Below, piece after piece: positions 32,542 to 41,640 of a stretch of 64,000 nt of DNA; position 1 is the first letter of the stretch; every line of letters starts with the position of its first letter. The DNA is from JACCTH01 sp035253825 (GTDB taxonomy: Bacteria; Actinomycetota; Acidimicrobiia; Spongiisociales; ZC4RG35). The notes under the pieces were generated by a model that was given only the letters and a program-made list of their open reading frames with translations, did no database searches and had not been told where the DNA came from. The translations under genes and the position numbers were made by a program. The stretch is from the NCBI GenBank assembly GCA_035253825.1, contig DATFBM010000007.1:104606-168605 (forward strand), given 5' to 3'.

Positions 32542-33751
32542 TCGGATCGATGCGGAAGATTGAACCTGTGGTTAAGACATAAACCTCACCGGCAGCATCC
32601 TGGCCGAAGGAGACCACCTGGCCCGGAATTCCCACCTGCTCGGTCCAATCCTGCTGCTGGGAGGCGCCGGCTCCGTCGAAGAGGAAGCTGCGTAGCCATC
32701 CGCCGCAATAGTCGGAGTAGAAATAATGGCCGGTCAGCTCGGGGATGGCCGAACCTCGATACACGACGCCGCCGGTGATCGAACAAGTTCCCGAGTCGGA
32801 GTGGGCGACTTCGACTGCGGGCAGGGTTAAGCCTTCGAGGTCGCACCCCTGGGGGGGATCGAAACAGTGGAGGCCCTCGGTCACCGGCCAGCCATAGTTG
32901 AGGGCGGGGGCCGAACTGGGAGCCACGTTGATCTCTTCGAAGTTGCCCTGCCCGACATCGCCGATGTAGATGAGGTCCTCGTCAAAAGTGGCCCGCCACG
33001 GATTTCGCAGACCGATCGCCCAAACTTCGGGCGCCCCGCCACCGTCGATGAAGGGATTATCGGGGGGAATCTCGTACGGCTCGGTGGCGTCGACCTGAAG
33101 GCGAAGAAGGCCGCCGAGCAGGTCCTCGGTGGCCTGGCCGGTGCGAAACGTATCGCCACCACCACCGCCGTCACCAAGAGCAACCCAGAGGTATCCATCT
33201 GGCGCGAAGGCAATCGTTCCTCCGTTATGGTTGGCAGCCGGTTGCGAAACCTGGAGAACGATTCGCTCGGCCGTTGCGTCGAAGCCGCCGTCGTCGAGGA
33301 ACTCGGACACCGTGGTGTCTCCGTTCCCGTCTGAGTAGTGGACAAAGAGGCGGCTCGGGTCCTCGGGATGAAAGGCCATTCCCAATAAACCCCTCTCCCC
33401 CGAGTTGGTAACCCGATTACCGATATCGAGGATCACACCCTCACCCAGTTTCCAGACTTGTCCGTTCTTGGTGGCGAAATAGATCGCGTCTTCGCCCGGT
33501 CGCGCCACCAGCACCGTTGGAAACGGCAGCTCCTCGGCGACGGGCGTGTAGCCAAGACCAGAGAGCGGCGCCCCGGTGGTTGTAGAAGGGACGGCTGTGG
33601 TCGTCGGAGCAGAATCGGCGGTGGTGGGAGGCGGAAGTGCAGTGCTAACTGTGGTGGCAGGAGCGAACGAAGTCGTCGTCGGGGTCTCATCCTGCGCCGG
33701 GCCACAAGCCAAAACCAAGAGCAAGGCACCAATTGGTACCGGTCGTGGCAT
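32534..33751 (-). CDS. PQQ-dependent sugar dehydrogenase-like lipoprotein
   Basis: A 405-aa exported protein: a signal peptide with lipobox LVLAC (Cys16), a Thr/Pro-rich linker (about residues 20-60), then a six-bladed glucose/sorbosone dehydrogenase propeller. Typical strings are GERGLLGMAFHPEDPSRLFVH, NHNGGTIAFAPDGYLWVALGD, WAIGLRNPWRATFDE, YIGDVGQGNFEEINV and LTGHYFYSDYCGGWLRSF. The family (soluble GDH, Yli, HHIP-like) oxidises aldoses with PQQ and calcium; substrate unknown. A TAGCTT box lies 9 nt before the ATG. No PQQ synthesis genes are in the window. Confidence 0.87.
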   Translation of the reverse strand: MPRPVPIGALLLVLACGPAQDETPTTTSFAPATTVSTALPPPTTADSAPTTTAVPSTTTGAPLSGLGYTPVAEELPFPTVLVARPGEDAIYFATKNGQVWKLGEGVILDIGNRVTNSGERGLLGMAFHPEDPSRLFVHYSDGNGDTTVSEFLDDGGFDATAERIVLQVSQPAANHNGGTIAFAPDGYLWVALGDGGGGGDTFRTGQATEDLLGGLLRLQVDATEPYEIPPDNPFIDGGGAPEVWAIGLRNPWRATFDEDLIYIGDVGQGNFEEINVAPSSAPALNYGWPVTEGLHCFDPPQGCDLEGLTLPAVEVAHSDSGTCSITGGVVYRGSAIPELTGHYFYSDYCGGWLRSFLFDGAGASQQQDWTEQVGIPGQVVSFGQDAAGEVYVLTTGSIFRIDPIR

Positions 33752-33798
33752 CGCTTCGGGAAGCTAGCGACACCCGCAATCTATAAAGTCGCCGCCGG

Positions 33799-35148
33799 AT
33801 GCAGAGCGGCACCATGAGAAACGATCGCCGGTCGATATTCGGCTGGGCGATGTACGACTGGGCCAATTCCGCCTACACCACCACCACTCTCGCGGTATTG
33901 CTGCCGGCCATCTTTACCGGCGAGATCATGCCGGAGGGAGGGGTGACGGTATTCGGCCGAACGGTCGATGGCGAATCGCTTTTCAGCTACATGGTCAGCG
34001 CGGCTGCACTGGTGGCGTTCGTGCTTTCTCCGGTGATGGGTGCGGTCGGCGACTTCGCCGCCCGCAAACTGAGGTTCCTCCGCACCTTTGCCTACACCGG
34101 CGCTTTGCTCTCGCTCCTGTTTGCTCTGATGGGGCCGGGAGACGTCTGGCTGACAGTGATTCTGTTCCTGGTCGTCGAAACCTGCTGGGCGGTCGCCGCC
34201 GTCTTCTACGACAGCCTCCTCCCCCATCTCACCACCAATGAGACCATCGATCGGATTTCCTCGCGAGGCTACGCCTTCGGCTATCTCGGCGGGGGGATTC
34301 AGTTCTTGATCTCCCTGCTCTTGATCCAGTTGAGTCCCGACAGCTTTGCCGCCATTGCCGCCCGCATCGCCATCGTCATGGCCGGACTGTGGTGGCTCGG
34401 ATTTGCCGTCTTCGCCTTCAGGCGCCTGCGAGAACCGGGAGTGGCCGAATCGCTGCCGGCCGGCGCCCGGCCGGGGTTCGTCACCTATGCCCGGATTGGG
34501 TTCGCCCGCACCGGCAACACCATTGCCCGGTTGAGGAAGTTCCCGCAACTCCTTTTGTTCCTCGTCGCCTTCCTGCTCTACAACGACGGTGTCCAGACCG
34601 TGATCTCGATCTCGGCCGCCTTTGCCACCGAGACCCTGCGACTCGACACCGCCGACGTGGCGCTGGCATTCCTGGTAGTGCAGATCGTCGCCTTCGGCGG
34701 CGCGCTCTTGTTCGGGTGGATCGCAGGCAAGATCGGGCCGAAGCGGGCAATCATGGTGTCGCTGGTGCTGTGGACCGGGGTCTCGATCCTCGGGTACAGC
34801 TTGCCCGAAGAAAGCTTCGTTCCCTTCCTCGGCCTCGCCGCGTCGGTGGGTCTGGTCCTGGGCGGCACCCAGGCACTGTCCCGCAGCCTTTACGGATCGA
34901 TGATCCCGGAACAGGCATCGGCCGAGTTCTACGGTTTTTACTCCGTGTTCTCCAAGTTCGCCGCTATCTGGGGGCCGCTCCTATTCGGCATCGTGAACCA
35001 GGTGACCGGCTCGAGCCGCCAGGCGATCCTATCGCTCATCGCATTCTTCGCCCTTGGTTTCATCCTTCTGGCCTTCGTCAATATCGATCAGGCCCGCCAG
35101 GCCAAAGAGCACTGGCACTTCCAAGGTGCCGCTGCCAGCGTCGACTAG
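33799..35148 (+). CDS. UMF1-family MFS permease (Atg22-like)
   Basis: A 449-aa 12-helix transporter. The UMF1 hallmark FGWAMYDWANSAYTTTTL opens helix 1; LLPHLTTNETIDRISSRGYAFGYLGGG in the middle and LGGTQALSRSLYGSMIPE / AEFYGFYSVFSKFAAIWGP near helices 10-11 are typical. Yeast Atg22 exports amino acids from the vacuole; the bacterial substrate is unknown. The ATG at 33799 is used; the ATG at 33814 is possible. TAAAGT (33784-33789) ends 9 nt before 33799. A second member of the family lies at 40420. Confidence 0.87.
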   Translation: MQSGTMRNDRRSIFGWAMYDWANSAYTTTTLAVLLPAIFTGEIMPEGGVTVFGRTVDGESLFSYMVSAAALVAFVLSPVMGAVGDFAARKLRFLRTFAYTGALLSLLFALMGPGDVWLTVILFLVVETCWAVAAVFYDSLLPHLTTNETIDRISSRGYAFGYLGGGIQFLISLLLIQLSPDSFAAIAARIAIVMAGLWWLGFAVFAFRRLREPGVAESLPAGARPGFVTYARIGFARTGNTIARLRKFPQLLLFLVAFLLYNDGVQTVISISAAFATETLRLDTADVALAFLVVQIVAFGGALLFGWIAGKIGPKRAIMVSLVLWTGVSILGYSLPEESFVPFLGLAASVGLVLGGTQALSRSLYGSMIPEQASAEFYGFYSVFSKFAAIWGPLLFGIVNQVTGSSRQAILSLIAFFALGFILLAFVNIDQARQAKEHWHFQGAAASVD

Positions 35149-35157
35149 AAACCGCTC

Positions 35158-36501
35158 GTGACCGAGCGGCTCGTGGTGGTGGGTGGGGACGCGGCTGGAA
35201 TGTCGGCCGCCTCGCAAGCCAGGCGTCTTGTCCCGGACCTCGAAATCGTCGCTGTCGAGCGAGGCGACTACGTGAGCTACTCGGCGTGCGGCGAACCGTA
35301 CGTGATGGGCGGCGAGGTGGCCGAGGTTGAGGATCTGGTGGCCCGAACTCCGGCAGAGTTCGCCGCCCGCGACATCAGAGTTCGCCTCCGCAGCGAGGTG
35401 ATCGAGATCGATCTCGATCGACGCACCATCTTGGTCGACTCGGCCGGTGACAGGTCAAAAATCGGCTTCGACTACTTGATGTATTCGACTGGGGCGAGTC
35501 CCCTGCGGCCTCCGAGCGTGGCCGGGGCAGAAAAGGCGATCGGATTGCGATCGCTCAACGACGCCGAAGACCTCCGCCGGGTAGTGGACCGAGGTGTTGG
35601 CAAAGCCGTAGTGGTAGGAGGCGGCTACATCGGACTGGAAGTGGCAGAGGCTTTCGCCCACCGGGGTCGCAACGTCACCCTCGTCACCTCGGGAGAACAC
35701 GTCCTCACTCGCACGCTCGATCCCGAAATGGGAGCCCTGGCCGACGATGCGGTTCGCAGGCTCGGTATCGAGCTCGTCACCGGGGTTTACATCGACACCA
35801 TCTCCGAACACGTCGCGCACGGCGGTGGGCGCGACTTTCCTGGCGATGTGGTGGTAATTGGGCTCGGGACCACCCCCGAGACAGAGCTTGCCCGCCGGGC
35901 GGGGATTGAGATCGGTGTCACGGGAGCGGTGGCGGTCAATTCCTTCCAGGAGACCGACCAACCTGGTGTCTGGTCCGGAGGCGACTGCGCGGAGACAACT
36001 CATCGGGTGTCCGGGCGCCAGGTCAACATCGCCCTGGGAACGGTGGCTAACAAGGCCGGCCGGGTGGCCGGAACCAACATTGGCAACACGGTCCTGGGTG
36101 CGCCCGAAAGAGCCGCATTTCCGGGCGTCCTTGGCACTGCAATCACCAAGGTGGGCGAGATCGAAATCGCCCGCACCGGACTATTGACCACCGAAAGCGT
36201 GATTTACGGATACGAGCCCGCGGTCGGCACGGTGACCGGAACCAACACGGCTGGATACTGGCCCACCGCCTCGCCAGTCCACGTTAGGTTGATAGCCGAT
36301 CACATCAGCCGGCGGGTCCTGGGAGGACAGATCGTCGGTGGCCCTGGATCGGGCAAGAAGATCGACGTCATTGCCACCGCTATCTGGACGCAGATGTCGA
36401 TCGACGAACTCGCCTGGGTCGATTTCGCCTACGCCCCGCCTTTCTCGTCGGTCTGGGACCTGATCCACATCGCCGCCCGGCGGGCCGCTTCCAGCGCCTA
36501 G
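35158..36501 (+). CDS. FAD-dependent NAD(P)-disulfide oxidoreductase, CoA-disulfide-reductase-like
   Basis: A 447-aa pyridine-nucleotide disulfide oxidoreductase of the single-cysteine class. FAD motif VVVGGDAAGMSAASQARR is at the N-terminus, the active-site Cys is in YVSYSACGEPYVMGG (about residue 43), the NAD(P) motif is AVVVGGGYIGLEVAEAF (about 155), and the second FAD motif VWSGGDCAETTH is near 275. The C-terminal dimerisation domain is present (VGTVTGTNTAGYWP and onward). It could be a CoA-disulfide reductase, NADH oxidase or persulfide reductase. GTG start, 9 nt after the permease stop. Confidence 0.88.
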   Translation: MTERLVVVGGDAAGMSAASQARRLVPDLEIVAVERGDYVSYSACGEPYVMGGEVAEVEDLVARTPAEFAARDIRVRLRSEVIEIDLDRRTILVDSAGDRSKIGFDYLMYSTGASPLRPPSVAGAEKAIGLRSLNDAEDLRRVVDRGVGKAVVVGGGYIGLEVAEAFAHRGRNVTLVTSGEHVLTRTLDPEMGALADDAVRRLGIELVTGVYIDTISEHVAHGGGRDFPGDVVVIGLGTTPETELARRAGIEIGVTGAVAVNSFQETDQPGVWSGGDCAETTHRVSGRQVNIALGTVANKAGRVAGTNIGNTVLGAPERAAFPGVLGTAITKVGEIEIARTGLLTTESVIYGYEPAVGTVTGTNTAGYWPTASPVHVRLIADHISRRVLGGQIVGGPGSGKKIDVIATAIWTQMSIDELAWVDFAYAPPFSSVWDLIHIAARRAASSA

Positions 36502-36527
36502 GAAGTCAAAAGGTCTGCCCGCGCTAC

Positions 36528-36805
36528 ATGGTGGAAAGAACATTTCCGGGTGGCCTCGAGATTCATCCAACTCCGAGGGTGCCCAGGCGATGGCCGGTGT
36601 GGTCGCCAACAACGCCACAAGCGGCGTCACCTGGATCGCTACGTATGTGACCACTGACAAGCTGCGCACCGTCTGCATCTACGACGAACCCGACCCCGAG
36701 TCGATCCGCAAGGTGGCGGGACTCAGTGGGATCCCGGTCGACGATGTGACCCCGGTCCGAGTGCTCGATCCCTACTTCTACGTCGGAGGAGTGAGTTGGG
36801 CATAG
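36528..36805 (+). pseudogene. DUF4242 (nickel-binding-like) gene with a frameshift
   Basis: The ATG at 36528 starts MVERTFPGGLEIHPTP, the N-terminus of a DUF4242 ferredoxin-like domain. After 36572 the frame must shift by one base to read EGAQAMAGVVANNATSGVTW, IATYVTTDKLRTVCIYDEP, and the diagnostic VLDPYFYVGG end at 36805. One base appears to be lost at 36573-36575. It may be a decayed gene or an assembly error; the later ATG at 36590 could still give a truncated protein lacking the first beta strand. Confidence 0.65.
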
Positions 36806-36808
36806 CCT
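36803..36808 (+). promoter_or_regulatory. -10 box for the nuclease gene
   Basis: TAGCCT ends 7 nt before the TTG start at 36816. Its TAG is the stop codon of the upstream gene, as at 2717. Confidence 0.5.
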
Positions 36809-36815
36809 CCAGACG

Positions 36816-37589
36816 TTGAAACTCGTAAGCATCGGTCTCGTTGTGATATGGGGATGCAACATGGTCGGCGGCGGCGGAGATCCGTCGCCGACTTCGAACG
36901 TCCCGTCGGAAACAGTCCTCGTCACCAGGGTGATCGACGGCGACAGCTTCCTAACCGAGAACGAGGAATTTCGTTTGTTCGGGATCAACGCTCCTGAACG
37001 CGGCGAGTGCTTTGGTGATGAATCTCACCAATGGCTATCCGATTGGATCCTCAACCAATCCGTGTCGGTCGTAACTCAGGGTTTCGATCAGTTCGACCGG
37101 ATCGTGGCAAGTGTGAATGTCGGGGCAACCTCGATCGACCACGAGGCGACCACTACCGGGCATGCGTTCGCACTTAGCAACACCAGGGTGACCTTGGTTG
37201 AAGGCGAGAAAGCGGCCAGGGAATCGGGCCTGGGGTTGTGGGGCACCGACATCTGCGGCGCCGACGAACCCAAGGCCGAGTTGACGATCGAAGAAGTTGT
37301 CCATAACCCGCCGGGTGCGGACGTGTCCGAACTGGTTGTGATCCGCAACGTATCTGGGGCCGAGATTGACTTGGAGGGATTCGTTCTCCGCGACGAGTCG
37401 TCCCAGAACCGATTCCACTTCCCTCCGCTGACTCTGCCAGCCACGCAGACGATCGGGGTGACGACCGGTTGTGCGGGCGACGATCAGATGCTCGCTTGGT
37501 GCACGGAGATACCGGTTTGGAACAATGATGGCGACGCCGTCATCCTCCTCGACGCCTTTGGCCGGGTGGTGGCTTTCCACCGCTACTGA
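36816..37589 (+). CDS. Exported thermonuclease (SNase) fused to a lamin-tail domain
   Basis: A 257-aa predicted lipoprotein: a short hydrophobic start with Cys in VVIWGCNM. The SNase domain spans about residues 33-140 (VTRVIDGDSFLTENEEFRLFG, INAPERGEC, FDRIVASVNVG, ARESGLGLW), with catalytic Asp/Arg/Glu positions visible. A lamin-tail (LTD) beta-sandwich follows at about 155-255 (IEEVVHNPPGADVSELVVIRN, INLEGF-type core IDLEGFVLRDESSQN, VWNNDGDAVILLD). The LTD probably anchors or targets the nuclease at the surface. It starts with TTG, supported by the -10 box. Confidence 0.85.
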   Translation: MKLVSIGLVVIWGCNMVGGGGDPSPTSNVPSETVLVTRVIDGDSFLTENEEFRLFGINAPERGECFGDESHQWLSDWILNQSVSVVTQGFDQFDRIVASVNVGATSIDHEATTTGHAFALSNTRVTLVEGEKAARESGLGLWGTDICGADEPKAELTIEEVVHNPPGADVSELVVIRNVSGAEIDLEGFVLRDESSQNRFHFPPLTLPATQTIGVTTGCAGDDQMLAWCTEIPVWNNDGDAVILLDAFGRVVAFHRY

Positions 37590-37641
37590 CAGCCCGCCGG
37601 CTGGCTAAGTTCAGGGCAACGTCTATCCACAGGAGGGTGCG

Positions 37642-38040
37642 ATGTCACTGAAGGACACCTTGAAAGGAGTCCTCTCTAAGACCAAAGACTTGGCCGAGGA
37701 CGCCGCTGAAAAGGCCGGGCCGATGATGGAGAAGGCGAAAGAAAAAGCCGGTGAAGCTATCGAGAAGGCCGGACCGATGATGGAGAAGGCCAAGGAAAAA
37801 GCCGCTCCGGTGATGGAGAAAGCCAAAGAAAAGGCCGGTGAAGTCTGGGACAAGGGGAAGGAAAAGATCTCCGAGGCCCGGGCCGGTTCCAGCTCGGCTG
37901 GCGAAGCAGTCTCCGATGTGGTCGACACCGCCAAAGACAATGCCGGGGAAGTGCTCGAGGATGCCAAGGACAAGGCCGGAGATATGGTCGAGGATGCCAA
38001 AGAGGCGGCGTCCGAAGCGGTAGACGACGCCAAGTCATAA
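37642..38040 (+). CDS. LEA-like amphipathic repeat protein
   Basis: A 132-aa highly charged Ala/Lys/Glu protein built of near-repeats: EKAGPMMEKAKEKAGEAI (twice, about 19-residue period), KAAPVMEKAKEKAGEV, then EDAKDKAGDMVEDAKEAA. It resembles group 3 late-embryogenesis-abundant and apolipoprotein-like proteins that fold on membranes or on drying. There is no signal peptide or transmembrane helix. AGGAGGGTG precedes the ATG. Together with mannosylglycerate synthase it suggests tolerance of drying or salt. Confidence 0.75.
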   Translation: MSLKDTLKGVLSKTKDLAEDAAEKAGPMMEKAKEKAGEAIEKAGPMMEKAKEKAAPVMEKAKEKAGEVWDKGKEKISEARAGSSSAGEAVSDVVDTAKDNAGEVLEDAKDKAGDMVEDAKEAASEAVDDAKS

Positions 38041-38066
38041 GGCTTGGTCAGGGACCCTCTGAAATA

Positions 38067-39245
38067 ATGAACCGAGTTTCGGCGCGGGTGGCGGGGATCG
38101 AAGAATCCGCCACGATGGCGATCACCGAACGCGCCCGCCAATTAAGAGCAGCCGGAGAAAAGGTAATCAGCCTCGGGGCGGGTGAGCCCGACTTTCCAAC
38201 TCCGGGCCATATCGTCGAGGCGGCGCAAAGGGCAGCTGCGGACCCTGCCAATCATCACTACACGCCCAACGCCGGACTCCCGAAGCTGCGGGAGGCTGTG
38301 GCGGAGTACACCGCCGAGTTCTCCGGCGCCCGAGTCGACGCAGATCAGACGCTCATCACCAACGGGGCGAAACAAGCGGTCTATCTGGCCTTGGCAGCTC
38401 TGCTCGATCCTGGCGACGAAGCGCTGATCCCTGCTCCCTACTGGGTGACGTACCCCGAAGCAACCAAGCTCGCCGGAGGGATGCCGGTAGCGGTCGCCAC
38501 CGACGACGTCTCTGGGTTCAAGGTCTCGGTGCAACAGCTTGATCAGGCCGTGACCTCCCGCACGAAGCTCCTGATATTCGTCTCCCCGTCTAACCCCACG
38601 GGAGCGGTCTACGCCCCCAACGAAGTGGCGGCAATTGGAAGATGGGCGGGCGAACGTGGCATCTGGGTCGTGACCGACGAGATCTATCAACGGCTCATTT
38701 ATAAGGGAGAAACGGCAGCCGCCTCGATCATCACCACTCCCGAGCTCGGAGATCGTTGGGTGGCGATCAACGGGGTGGCCAAGACGTTCGCAATGACCGG
38801 CTGGAGAGTTGGGTGGCTCGTGGGTCCAACCGACCTGATCAAGGCTGCTGCCAATCATCAGTCCCACCTGACGTCCAACGTCAACAATATCGCTCAGCAA
38901 GCGGCGCTGGCGGGTCTCGTCGGTCCGCGAGAGCCGATCGAGGAGATGAGACAGGCATTCGACCGTCGACGCCAGACCATGTATCGATGGCTGACGAAGA
39001 TGAATGGGGTTTCTTGCGTCGAACCTGATGGCGCCTTTTACGCGTTCCCCTCTTTGCGCCCGCATGTCGAACGATGGGGCTCGTCAATGGAAGTGGCGGC
39101 GCATCTCCTCGACGAAGCGAAAGTGGCAGTAGTCCCAGGCGAGGCCTTTGGAGCGGAAGGCTATGCCCGTCTGTCTTATGCCCTCGCCGACGATGACCTC
39201 GAAACGGCGATGGAGCGGCTGGAAGCGGTCTTCTCCCGCAGCTGA
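38067..39245 (+). CDS. Aspartate/aromatic aminotransferase (class I, fold type I)
   Basis: A 392-aa PLP aminotransferase of the AspB (1b) type. Motifs are ISLGAGEPDFPTPGHI, YTPNAGLPKLREAVA, FVSPSNPTGAVY, VVTDEIYQRLIY, and the PLP-lysine SKxFAMTGWRVGW variant VAKTFAMTGWRVGW (Lys about 236), with C-terminal YARLSYALADDDL (substrate Arg). It converts aspartate and 2-oxoglutarate to oxaloacetate and glutamate, possibly also prephenate. It lies 26 nt after the LEA-like gene. Confidence 0.9.
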   Translation: MNRVSARVAGIEESATMAITERARQLRAAGEKVISLGAGEPDFPTPGHIVEAAQRAAADPANHHYTPNAGLPKLREAVAEYTAEFSGARVDADQTLITNGAKQAVYLALAALLDPGDEALIPAPYWVTYPEATKLAGGMPVAVATDDVSGFKVSVQQLDQAVTSRTKLLIFVSPSNPTGAVYAPNEVAAIGRWAGERGIWVVTDEIYQRLIYKGETAAASIITTPELGDRWVAINGVAKTFAMTGWRVGWLVGPTDLIKAAANHQSHLTSNVNNIAQQAALAGLVGPREPIEEMRQAFDRRRQTMYRWLTKMNGVSCVEPDGAFYAFPSLRPHVERWGSSMEVAAHLLDEAKVAVVPGEAFGAEGYARLSYALADDDLETAMERLEAVFSRS

Positions 39246-39322
39246 ATTCGCTCCTCATAACTGCGACGGAGTGCGCGGGACCAAGAATTGGCTCAAGGCT
39301 GCGCCGGTACACTCGCCGAAAC

Positions 39323-40399
39323 GTGGAAACCCCATCCCAGGCCAAGGCGATGCTGCTCGTCGAACCGAAGCGGCTGCGCTGTCACCAGCTACCCATCCGC
39401 CCACCAGACCACGGCGGCTGGCTGGCGATCGAGGCCAATGGAATCTCCGGTGCTGACGTCCAAATATGGAAAGGCGATCGCGCCGATGTGGTCTATCCCC
39501 TTGTCCTCGGACATCAGGTCGTAGGCCGGATCGCCAGCACCGACGGCTCACTGCCCCACGAGATCGGGACCCGAGTCGTAGTCGAACCGGAGCTGCACTG
39601 CGGGGTATGCAGCCGCTGCCGACTGGGAATCATCGGTTGCCGTCAGCGGCGACCGATAAACAGTTATGGGCGGCTCCCATCCACCGAACCGCCGGGATTG
39701 TGGGGTGGCCTCGCTGAGTATCTCTATCTCGATCCCAGCTCGCGAACTCATGTCGTATCCGACGACATCACCGCCGAACTGGCCACATTCGTCCACCCGC
39801 TCGCCGCTGGATATACCTGGTCAGTTGAATTGCCCTTGCTCCAATCCGGGCAGACAGTGATGGTGCTCGGGCCCGGGCCCCGGGGCCTCGGGTGTGTCAT
39901 CGCCGCCATGGAGGCCGGGGCCGCCTGGGTGGGGGTGAGTGGACTCGACGTCGACAGCGACAGACTTGAGGTGGCTTCCCGGCTGGGAGCGAAGCTCACC
40001 GTCAACGCCACCACCGAGGATGTCCCGGCCGCGGTAGCCGATCATCTCGGCACCCGTCCCGACGTTGTGGTCGACGTCACCTCCGACGATCCCGAAGCCA
40101 TGTTCACTGCCCTCGATCTGGTGCGCTCGGGCGGCACTGTGATCCTCGCTTCGACCAAGGGCAACCGACCAGTCCATTTCTTCTCGGATCTGATCGTGCA
40201 GAAGCAACTCACGGTCAAGGGAGCGTTGGGCGCCAGCAGCGCCGCATACACCTGGGCTGCGTCCCAGATCGCCTCCGATCCTCGGCTTGACGATCTCGTT
40301 TCTCACCAGTTTCCGCTCGAGGAATCCTCGCGGGCCCTCCAGGCGGCGGCGGGCATGCTCGGGCATGACGAGCTCATGTCGGTAGCCGTCACCTTCTGA
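39323..40399 (+). CDS. Zinc-type medium-chain alcohol dehydrogenase-like protein
   Basis: A 358-aa MDR-superfamily oxidoreductase. The catalytic domain includes LVLGHQVVGRI (His ligand) and a structural-zinc-like CGVCSRCRLGIIGC (four Cys, about 96-107). The Rossmann domain has VMVLGPGPRGLGCVIAAMEAG. The usual catalytic Cys of the first zinc ligand set is not obvious: ISGADVQIWKG stands where CGTDxxxxxG is expected (Cys to Ser). It may therefore be a divergent sorbitol/threonine-type dehydrogenase. GTG start at 39323; TACACT ends 9 nt upstream. Confidence 0.8.
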   Translation: METPSQAKAMLLVEPKRLRCHQLPIRPPDHGGWLAIEANGISGADVQIWKGDRADVVYPLVLGHQVVGRIASTDGSLPHEIGTRVVVEPELHCGVCSRCRLGIIGCRQRRPINSYGRLPSTEPPGLWGGLAEYLYLDPSSRTHVVSDDITAELATFVHPLAAGYTWSVELPLLQSGQTVMVLGPGPRGLGCVIAAMEAGAAWVGVSGLDVDSDRLEVASRLGAKLTVNATTEDVPAAVADHLGTRPDVVVDVTSDDPEAMFTALDLVRSGGTVILASTKGNRPVHFFSDLIVQKQLTVKGALGASSAAYTWAASQIASDPRLDDLVSHQFPLEESSRALQAAAGMLGHDELMSVAVTF

Positions 40400-40419
40400 T
40401 CAACTTCACCCGGCCTTGG

Positions 40420-41640
40420 ATGCCCGCCAGCAAACGGGCGGTCACGGGGTGGTTGCTTTACGACCTCGCCAACACGATCTTCGCCCTCGGGATCATCGGC
40501 CTCTACTTCCCGGCTTGGCTTCGTGAGCAAGGAGGTCGCGACAGCCAGCTAGCCATCGCTGAAGCTGCGGCCGGAGCGGTCGTCATCGCTCTCGCCGCCT
40601 GGATCGGTGCTCGCAGTGATCGGAGCGGTCGCCGGTTGCCGCTCCTCGCCCTGATGACGGCGATGGCCGTGGTCGCCACGTTCTCATTGGGGAGCTTCGA
40701 ACTCGGGCCCTCCCTCGTGATCCTCGGGCTTGGATTGGTTGGATTCAACGTTGGTTCTGCACTCTACGACGCCCTGCTCTCGCAGGTGAGCGAGGAGTCC
40801 AATCGCGGGCTGATTTCCGGTCTTGGCGTCGCTGTCGGCTACGTGGGGTCCTTCATCGGGCTGGGGATCGGGCGCCTCACTCTGGAGTCTCAGGGCTATG
40901 CCTTCACTTTCAGGGCTTTAGCAATCGCCTTCGCAGTATTTGCCCTTCCCCTTTTTGTCTGGCTCCCCGAAGCTTCGGCCCCTGCGACTTTTCGCCGTGC
41001 CGGCCTGGTTGCCTCTTGGAGGTCCGCTTCGCGAGAGCCGGGATTGACCCGGTTCTTGATCGGTCGATTTCTCTATACCGACGCCATCAACACTCTCATC
41101 GGCGGCTTCCTGGCATTGTTTGTGATCTCGGAGCTGGGTCTGGGCCCTGAAGACGTCAACACGCTTCTGGCCATTGCCATCGGCGCCGCCATCATCGGAG
41201 GGGCCTTCGGGGGCCGGGTGGCAAGTCGCCTCGGAGCACGGAAAACCCTGCGCGCCACGCTGCTGCTATGGGCCGCAGCAATCCTCCTCGGATCGGCCGC
41301 GGCCGTCATCGATCTGGCATGGCTGATTTGGCCAGTGGGGGTGTTGGGCGGGCTGGCCCTGGGATCTACCTGGGCCAGCGACCGAGTGCTGATGTTCGAG
41401 TTGAGCCCTCCAGAGCGGTTGGGGGAGTTCTACGGCCTCTATGCGACTGTGGGACGATTTGCCACCATTGTCGGCCCGCTGGTCTGGGCCTTGATTGTCG
41501 ATGTCCTTGGCTGGGGGCGACCGGTGGCGATGGTGGCGCTGGCCGCGTTCATCATTGCCGGTTGGCGGGTGATCGGCACCCGCGTGCCGCAGGCCGCGCC
41601 AACCGCGACGCATAGCTTTGCTCAGGGACGGGAAAAATGA
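40420..41640 (+). CDS. UMF1-family MFS permease (second copy)
   Basis: A 406-aa 12-helix permease with GWLLYDLANTIFALGIIGLYF at helix 1 and LGSTWASDRVLMFELSPPERLGEFYG-type loop between helices 10 and 11, as in the paralogue at 33799. SNRGLISGLGVAVGYVGSF matches the central UMF1 motif. Substrate unknown. It begins 20 nt after the dehydrogenase stop, and its 3' end overlaps the convergent gene by 19 bp. Confidence 0.85.
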   Translation: MPASKRAVTGWLLYDLANTIFALGIIGLYFPAWLREQGGRDSQLAIAEAAAGAVVIALAAWIGARSDRSGRRLPLLALMTAMAVVATFSLGSFELGPSLVILGLGLVGFNVGSALYDALLSQVSEESNRGLISGLGVAVGYVGSFIGLGIGRLTLESQGYAFTFRALAIAFAVFALPLFVWLPEASAPATFRRAGLVASWRSASREPGLTRFLIGRFLYTDAINTLIGGFLALFVISELGLGPEDVNTLLAIAIGAAIIGGAFGGRVASRLGARKTLRATLLLWAAAILLGSAAAVIDLAWLIWPVGVLGGLALGSTWASDRVLMFELSPPERLGEFYGLYATVGRFATIVGPLVWALIVDVLGWGRPVAMVALAAFIIAGWRVIGTRVPQAAPTATHSFAQGREK

